Shown here piece after piece: positions 19,581 through 25,930 of a stretch of DNA of 25,930 bases (position 1 is the first letter of the stretch; each line of letters begins with the position of its first letter). Origin of the DNA: Mnemiopsis leidyi (Eukaryota; Ctenophora; Tentaculata; Lobata; Bolinopsidae); the NCBI GenBank assembly GCA_000226015.1, contig JH152968.1, positions 57,396-83,325 of the forward strand, in the 5' to 3' direction. The notes under the pieces were generated by a model. The model had not been told where the DNA came from. It saw only the letters and a program-made list of their open reading frames with translations, and made no database searches. The position numbers and the translations under genes were made by a program.

Positions 19581-20777
19581 TTACAGATAGTTTTGTTTTC
19601 TTACCAGGAGGTCAGCATTTTCCAGGTAAACATCTTTGAGATATGAGGTATAAGGAAACAGTTTTTCAGTAAAACAAATATGCCCACCACCAGAATAAAG
19701 CCACAAACACAAATTCGGATTTTCTGTCAATGTTTCAATCATCTTCAGATCAAAGGAACAGAATGGATCATCTTGTGCATAGATAAGTGTAAGTGGTTTC
19801 TTGATACTAAGAAACTTCTTATGATGATCTTCATCATAATATGGGCTCGTTGCAGCATATAAAGCCTCTTGTGTAACAAATAGTGGATCAGAACATATTT
19901 TACATACCAATTCCTCTAGAACAAGTTTAACAGAACTGACTTTAGAAAGGTCTGCGCCTTCAAACTTTTTCCTGTCAACAAGATCAGACACCTTTTTATA
20001 AACATCTTCACTGGCTGAATGGTGTAATGCAACATCGACAAACATTTTCATCATGAGTGTGCGTGATGCTTTAAAAAGCCAAGATTTTGATGTGTAATGC
20101 CCATCAAGAAATTTTTTCCCATCAAACTGAAAGCTATCCACAATACCTCCCAAAATCTCTGGCTTATTAGAACACGGTTGAGAAAAGAAATCGAGTACAA
20201 ATTGAGCACCAAAACAACTTCCAATAACTATCCATTTTTCATTAGGCAGATATTCAGTCAGATAATCCATGACACCAGGAATGTCATTGTACTTCCCGTA
20301 TGGGAGACTTATCTGAGGACTGTATTGAAGAACTTTACTTGAACATCTCCGATTGACAATGAAAACCCGAGGATGTCCTGCACCCAAAAACCAGTTTGAC
20401 CATATTTTACTACGTGGTGAATGAGATGTAACTCCTCCTGCAGGAATATATAAGATATTTGGGTGGTCCTGAGAAGCCTCACAAGATTTGTCTGATACTT
20501 CATCAACACCTACTTTTCCTCCATCTAGCATGTCAACTAAGTGTCTCTTGTATTGCAGATGTGAAGGCATGTTTAGCTTGTCGAATTTCTTACATAGCGG
20601 TAAAGCTAATGATGGATTGTATGTAAGTAATGTTGGTCCAGTTGATTTGTGTCGGCATTTACTTTCTTCAATAGTGAAATCGTACAGCTTTCCAGATCCA
20701 TAGATATTGGGTTTACCCCATTTTGAAACAATAGGATGGCTATCAAATTTTATGTTTCTTGCGGCATGGATCTTCAT
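19581..20777 (-). CDS. YheT/ABHD1-3-like alpha/beta hydrolase with Cys nucleophile (copy B), single exon
   Basis: A 398-residue intronless paralogue of copy A, colinear along its whole length (KPNIYGSGKL, STGPTLLTYNPS, FLGAGHPRVFIVNRRCS, LPYGKYND, LENADLLVRKQ). The elbow is G-S-C-F-G at 186-190 with Cys188 aligned exactly to the Cys of copy A. A serine sits one residue earlier (Ser187), out of register for the nucleophile. Asp336 or Asp337 in YAQDDPFCSFD and His366 in GGGHICF complete the likely triad. Intact reading frames in two diverged copies imply that both are selected. It could be a hydrolase, a thiol-dependent dienelactone-hydrolase-like enzyme or an acyltransferase; function cannot be assigned from the sequence. 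Confidence 0.85.
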   Translation of the reverse strand: MKIHAARNIKFDSHPIVSKWGKPNIYGSGKLYDFTIEESKCRHKSTGPTLLTYNPSLALPLCKKFDKLNMPSHLQYKRHLVDMLDGGKVGVDEVSDKSCEASQDHPNILYIPAGGVTSHSPRSKIWSNWFLGAGHPRVFIVNRRCSSKVLQYSPQISLPYGKYNDIPGVMDYLTEYLPNEKWIVIGSCFGAQFVLDFFSQPCSNKPEILGGIVDSFQFDGKKFLDGHYTSKSWLFKASRTLMMKMFVDVALHHSASEDVYKKVSDLVDRKKFEGADLSKVSSVKLVLEELVCKICSDPLFVTQEALYAATSPYYDEDHHKKFLSIKKPLTLIYAQDDPFCSFDLKMIETLTENPNLCLWLYSGGGHICFTEKLFPYTSYLKDVYLENADLLVRKQNYL

Positions 20778-21298
20778 TACATTCCTATATAAATGAACGA
20801 ATTTTAATAACAGGTTAATAGATACAACGCCCCTCTCACTTACTTAATTTTGATAACAATATCAAATTGTTTATAAAAAATTTAACAAGTTCACGGCCAG
20901 TAAAGTTAGCAATATTAAGAATCAAGAACTGAAAATACAAACTTGGCAATAAACAAATATTACTGGCCTTTGGTGACCAATGATTCTAATTTTCTGTCAA
21001 AGAGATATAAATTTAACATACCTTCAGGGAACTAAATTTAGTTTTAGGCCACATGTATTTGTTACTTTGTAAAAACGTAGAGTTTGTACTTGTCTAATGG
21101 GTCCTAAAAAGTAAATACAAAAAATAAATACATATCTAAGAATGTTGCCGCTATTTTCCGCAAGTAAGTTAGCAACTGTCTGATTTCCCGTCCTTGCAAT
21201 ATTGCAGTACGACATAGCTTCAAAAGCTATGGACATAAATCATTAACTATTCTTGATAGAAAAGCATGACCAATCTATAGCATCGTAATTCGTAATGG
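20778..21298. other. Spacer between hydrolase copy B and the phosphatase gene
   Basis: This 521-bp AT-rich gap shows no recognised repeat or conserved ORF. A short minus-strand open frame around 21024-21236 has no recognisable similarity. Confidence 0.45.
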
Positions 21299-22387
21299 CT
21301 ACAAATTTTCTAAATCGTTATCACAAATATCCCCCAGTCCATCCAAAACAAAGTCTGGTTTCCTCTCGAAACTTGAGATGTGCTCAGGCTTAGAGTTTCC
21401 AGTTAAAACCAATGCAGTGCTTATCCCACAATTGAATCCGAACTTAATATCTGTTTTGTAATTATCTCCAATCATCACAGTAGTATCTGGAGACAGTTTT
21501 CCGTGTTCTCTTTGGATCAATTCAAAAAGAAATGGATCAGGCTTTCCCATTATTTTTGGTTCCTTCTCAAGTACAGCAGAAAGAGCAGCTTGTACTGAAA
21601 GAGACCCAGGAACTCGCCGTGACCCTGATACAGAAAACAAGTTGTCGCAATCTGGCGCTATGAACTCGGCATTGTTTTCTTGTAGATACAAATATGCTTC
21701 AGTTAACTTGGTATAGCTGAAATGAGGATCATGGCTTGCAATGACATATTTGACTGACTTGTCCAATTCGAAGTTGGTCCAATCATGGCTGTCTCTCATT
21801 GCCACTGGTCCAACACCAAAAGACTGAATTCCGTGATCTGAGAGGGTCTCTTTAAATGCATCTTGGGCAATGAGAAATACTTTCTCTGAGTCGACTTTCA
21901 TTTTACTTTTGAGATAAATCGCAGTTGACACACCAGATGTAATGATGTTTTTCTTTGGAATATCATTAATATTCAACAATGTTTTAAGCTTCCACTGAAT
22001 CTGATCAACAGTTTTCCCACAATTGTTTGACACAAAGATTAGTTGTTTTTTGTAAGCTTGTAAAGTTTTTATTGCCCTAGATGCGCCTGAAATTAATAGA
22101 GTAGTAAAAATCAAGTATTAAACAGCTCACGAAAGAATGGACGAATGACCACCATGAAAAATTGAACAAACCTGCATAATTGAAAAATTAATCAAAGGAA
22201 AATCATCAATATAAACATAGATAAAGTGGTGGTACCTCTAACATTTTCGTTAAGGCCAATTTACAATCATGCATGTTTGTTAATCTTAATGCAAACCACT
22301 GATAGGAAGATCGCCATGCCACAAGACCCCATCACAATCGATTAAAAACGTCTCATAAAGATGCAGTAGTTTTCGTCGGGCAGTCAT
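21299..22387 (-). CDS. HAD-family phosphatase of the PGP/PDXP (4-nitrophenylphosphatase) type, two exons
   Basis: Exon 1 is 22297-22387 and exon 2 is 21299-22086, with a 210-bp intron. The preferred donor, AGTG|GTTTGC, joins PISG to ASRAI; an alternative donor two bases upstream is out of phase, and one three bases upstream would give S instead of SG. The 292-residue product matches family length. Motif I is DCDGVLW (Asp17, Asp19), motif II is FVSNN (Ser50), the lysine is in MGKPDP (Lys212) and motif IV is GDNYKTD (Asp238, Asp243). HDPHFSYTKLTEAYLYL in the cap region is typical of the family. Relatives dephosphorylate 2-phosphoglycolate, glycerol-3-phosphate or pyridoxal phosphate in the cytosol; which applies here is not resolved. 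All catalytic residues are present. Confidence 0.92.
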
Positions 22388-23982
22388 TATCTAGTTAACC
22401 TTGTAACACAATTTAACATTTGTAAGGGGATTGATAGACATAAATAAATACGATTTTGCTGTTGCAGAAGCTTTCAATTAACAAGTGTTAATCGTCGTCA
22501 GCAATTTAACATTACCCTAAGTCTGCTAAGAATGTAAGAGCTAAAAGATCTGCAGAAACAAAAATATTAATTTATCAAAACTTCCGTTTGGAAGAACATG
22601 CATTTCTGAATAGCATATGGTAATGTATTCTTCTAATCCTTTATTTAGGGGTTTTGTTCTTCAGTAATAAAGAATAGAAGGTAGGTAGGTACATATGTAT
22701 TTACTAGAGCTTCTGATTAACATAATGGTTTTACTAAGAAATTATTACTCTATTTCCTGAGGGCAATAAAAAATCATAAAATATCTCTTTAACTCATCAA
22801 TTATTGCTCTTGAAAGACACTCATAAAGTAATTTAATTTGCAGCAATATGTCATGGTTGTTGACTGATGAGGAGAGAGGATCAAAATCAGTGAAACAAGA
22901 AGATAGTTCTGTCTTACAAGTTTGCAGAATCTATACAATAATGAACTGTACTGTATTAATCAAAACAAAATTAAATATTTCTTATGTAAAAAGGCATGAT
23001 TTATTCACTATCATGATCTGAAATTTTCTTTAAAAATGTTAAATGCGCCATGAGAAAATACAAATAAATTTGCATCAAGCATGGTGAGCAGATAATGATT
23101 CAATCATTTAGCCATTAAGGTTTTGTCAGTTTTTGAGGAAAAAGGCGATACCATGCGTTATTTCACTGTGTATTAAAAACAAAATTCCAATTCCAATTAT
23201 TTATGAGTACACACATACAAGCAATCTCTAATTCAGTCAATAAACAATCAAAGTTGTGTATAATTAACTTTAACATCATACTATGATTATTATATGATCA
23301 GGCAGCCTAAGTTGTCATGAATCTATAGATTCATCATTAAGAAAAAGCAGGTCAAAATATGAGAGATTAGTAATTAACTTGTTTTGGGAACTGATTAAAA
23401 GTGAGCGACAAAATGTTGTCTAATTTTATCTTCCTTATATGACTAACTGGTATTATCACATTATGAGGCACTTCCCCTCAATTTTTTCTGGAATAAGTAT
23501 GGAGTAAGAGATATGACCGTATATCATAACATACCAATACATTAATGAATACAAAAAACACAAAAAAGCAATTTACCCATATTTACGAAACTAGAAAAAT
23601 GAAAAAATGTAGGAAAATTTTGGTCACTTTTTCAGGCGAATTTCATACTTCGTATTGTTAGAGTGCTCTTAGTTAGACACATTTTCAATTAACCTGGTTG
23701 AAATTACAGTAAGAAATCTGCTCAAAGGGCTGAGGTTAGGAAAAAAAAGCTAAATTTGTTCAAGTTTTATTCCTCAGCTGTGATAGCAAGTTCAGTGAAA
23801 GCACTGCAAAAGTATTTTATAAATAGAAACTTCGGAAATTCCATAGTCCTACTAAAGTACTGAGTTATTTTGAATTTTAATAATCAAAGTACTCTGTGAA
23901 TCTTTTCATCAATCATATGAACAAGAACAAATATACCAACTCGACTCAGCTGAAATCACACATATCAAAACAATTATAAATG
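22388..23982. other. 1.6-kb AT-rich intergenic region, no gene recognised
   Basis: The stretch must include the phosphatase promoter and the ATG4 3' untranslated region. A 57-codon plus-strand frame starting at 22848 has no recognisable features. Apart from an 18-bp palindrome near 23317, nothing was recognised. Confidence 0.55.
23317..23334. repeat. 18-bp perfect palindrome
   Basis: ATGAATCTATAGATTCAT is its own reverse complement. It lies alone in the intergenic region downstream of ATG4. It could be a dimeric protein site or chance in AT-rich DNA. Confidence 0.6.
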
Positions 23983-25841
23983 TCACTCGAGATACTCAAA
24001 GTCGCTTCCCTCCAAACTTGCTATTTCTGTGATAGAGTAGTCTGTCCCTTCATCAAACATGCTTTCATTGTGATCAAATGCCTGGCCAGAAATGAAGGTT
24101 AATGAATAAAATAAGAAAGAAACGGTCATTTATTATCGACTATTCTAGAAAATATAATTTGAATATAGGTAATGAATAACTTCAGAAAAATGAAGTGGTA
24201 TATCACAAATCATCCCAAAAATTTGTTATTCCACTTATACTTGTTGTCCTAGCCATCGAGACCTCTTGTTGAGAAACAGTATATTAATAAGTACGTTTTT
24301 ATAAATCGCCTTATAGCTAAATGGAATTCAAAATCAAAAAGATCTAACTCCAGCCATCTAAGGCGACTCAGGGTACAGTTTTAAAAAAAACCAGTGAAAA
24401 TTTAAATAATGCTTAAAGTGCAACAAATGCCTCCTTAAACAAGTGTGCTTTCAATGATTTTTTGAACTTGACATATGTTTTTCACTTAAAATGCGATACC
24501 TTGATGGAAGGGTCATGAACAAGTAAAAGGTAGTCTTCCTTTGTGCCCTCCAAGAGTTCAAATATCTTGTGTGTTCCTAACGACTCAGAAATTCTTGTCA
24601 ACTCCTTTAGGTCAGCTTCTGATTGCAAATAAAATCCGAAGGTACAGGAAGGATCCATTTTCGAGAAAGACATCTTTCGTGGCTTCACACAGACATAAGT
24701 CTAGAGGAGGTGAATGAGTACAAATTTAGATTTATGAATGATACAGTATAAAATACCAAAAACATAAGATTACTAGTTATAAATTTTGGTGAAATTGTTT
24801 TGAGCCGCAATGCATACTACCTCATAACTGAAGTCTTTTTCCATATTAAGAACTGTTTGGCAGGTGTGAGGGTCATAATGTATGAGCTTGTTGCCCTGAA
24901 AGCCGGTAAAGTAGAGAGAATGTCTCTTTCTGCCTCCCATTATTCCAATGCACAGTGGACTCATCAAGAAATCCTGTAATTAAATTGGAAATTACACAAA
25001 AGCTTTGTTTGTACCTAATTGATTTGTTTAACGAGCTGATTCGCGATACTTTGATGATTATACAGCAATAACTTATTAAATCAACATTCTTGAAAAGATG
25101 TCAATGCTGGGAAATATATCTAGTTTACCTGTATCGATTTTCTGTAAGACAAATTGAGCTCGTCAGCTCCCATCCGTACAGAAATTAAAACAAGAGTTTT
25201 CATCCATTTTCTTGTTCCATTCTTGGTGGCAGTTTTAACAATGTCTCCCTTGAAAACTGGATTAGGTTAACGTTAATAATCTCAAAATAATAATGCACCT
25301 TGTCGATCTTTTGAGTACTGATTGTTAAAGTATCTGCATCAGTTGTTACACGCTGGAGAAATAATGAACATGGAATCATATGATAGAATCAAATAGCAAG
25401 ATAAAATCCAGAATCCTCTCACCCATGCAATCTGTTGCAGTGAAAACTGTGAAATTATCTATGTTGACCTCTGAGCCCTGTAACCCTTTTTCTTTTGCAT
25501 AATCCACACAAACCCTGTGCAGAAACACAACTAAAAACTAAACAGAGTTATAACTCAGATAAACTTTAGCAGAGCTTTCAAGCTAGTAGCCGAGTATTGG
25601 CTTTCCAGCACCAAAACATATCACCTCCACCAATTCATGAAATGAATATATGAGTAAATAGCTCACCTTAGAACATAAGCAACAGTTGAAGGACCATACC
25701 ATTCTCCATACGATTTATTAAGATGCTCTTTCCCTATTTTCAGAAGGTGTTGTAACGAGAAAGGATGATCAAACGAGTCACCAAAATGTCGAACCAACTC
25801 TTTGAAACGATACTGGTCAAATGGGGTACTTCTTCGATAAG
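23983..25841 (-). CDS. Autophagy cysteine protease ATG4 (C/D type), 3' part, continues past right edge
   Basis: Visible exons (minus): 25667-25841, 25423-25514, 25299-25333, 25129-25248, 24821-24973, 24500-24700, 23983-24081. ATG4 cleaves and delipidates LC3/GABARAP proteins on autophagosome membranes. The sequence shows WYGPSTVAYVLR, MKTLVLISVRMGADELN, CIGIMGGRKRHSLYFTGFQG, then YDPHTCQ with the catalytic Asp and His, and KPRKMSFSKMDPSCTFGFY. These details fit the ATG4C/D branch better than ATG4A/B. The nucleophilic Cys lies upstream, outside the window. The protein ends GSDFEYLE, an LC3-interacting-type F-x-x-L motif at the place where other ATG4s have one. The 35-bp exon (25299-25333) and the acceptor at 25249-25250 are the least certain: they were chosen because they keep the frame open, and alternatives stop. 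Confidence 0.88.
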
Positions 25842-25930
25842 CTGAGGTAAAGTAATTGATCACGTTAGGGGACTTACTTATTAATTCATTCCAGAAGGTT
25901 CACTCAAACAGTAGCTTATACAATTAATGC

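Noticed and set aside
22848..23021. 57-codon plus-strand frame starting MSWLLTDEERGS
   Set aside because: No recognised similarity, no supporting signals, and frames of this length are expected by chance.

Overview
This window is animal nuclear DNA. Genes are split by GT-AG introns, coding density is low, sequence between exons is AT-rich, and the genes recognised belong to conserved eukaryotic families: the splicing factor YJU2B/CCDC130, the RNA helicase MTR4/MTREX, a rhodopsin-type receptor, YheT/ABHD1-3-like hydrolases, a PGP/PDXP-type HAD phosphatase and an ATG4C/D-type protease. An intronless GPCR, a Penelope-like retroelement and a pogo/Tigger-type MITE suggest an invertebrate. The phylum cannot be fixed from the sequence alone.

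Layout. Six of the seven genes lie head-to-tail on the minus strand. From left to right they are: the 5' half of YJU2B (378-1891, running off the left edge); all of MTREX (2385-17693, 21 exons reconstructed here, about 1068 aa); two tandem single-exon hydrolase paralogues (18020-19213 and 19581-20777); a two-exon HAD phosphatase (21299-22387); and the 3' part of an ATG4 gene (23983-25841, running off the right edge). The one plus-strand gene, a class A GPCR (11029-12123), sits wholly inside the 4.9-kb intron 11 of MTREX, antisense to it.

Repeats. The left edge is a 49-bp minisatellite followed by a degenerate telomere-like tract. MTREX intron 17 holds a decayed Penelope-like fragment (reverse transcriptase and GIY-YIG parts) and, 79 bp after it, a complete 361-bp MITE with TA target duplications. 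Intron 11 also holds a foldback/direct repeat array (about 10.1-10.5 kb) and a near-perfect 37-bp-arm hairpin (12296-12390).

How the genes relate. YJU2B and MTREX both act in nuclear RNA processing, the first in spliceosome catalysis and the second in exosome-dependent decay, but their adjacency may be chance. The other genes (lipid/ester hydrolase-like, phosphatase, autophagy protease) share no evident pathway. The main oddities are a one-base frameshift in a G6 run of MTREX exon 15, a Cys in place of the nucleophilic Ser in both hydrolases, a receptor with a non-canonical DRY motif, and the nested hairpin.
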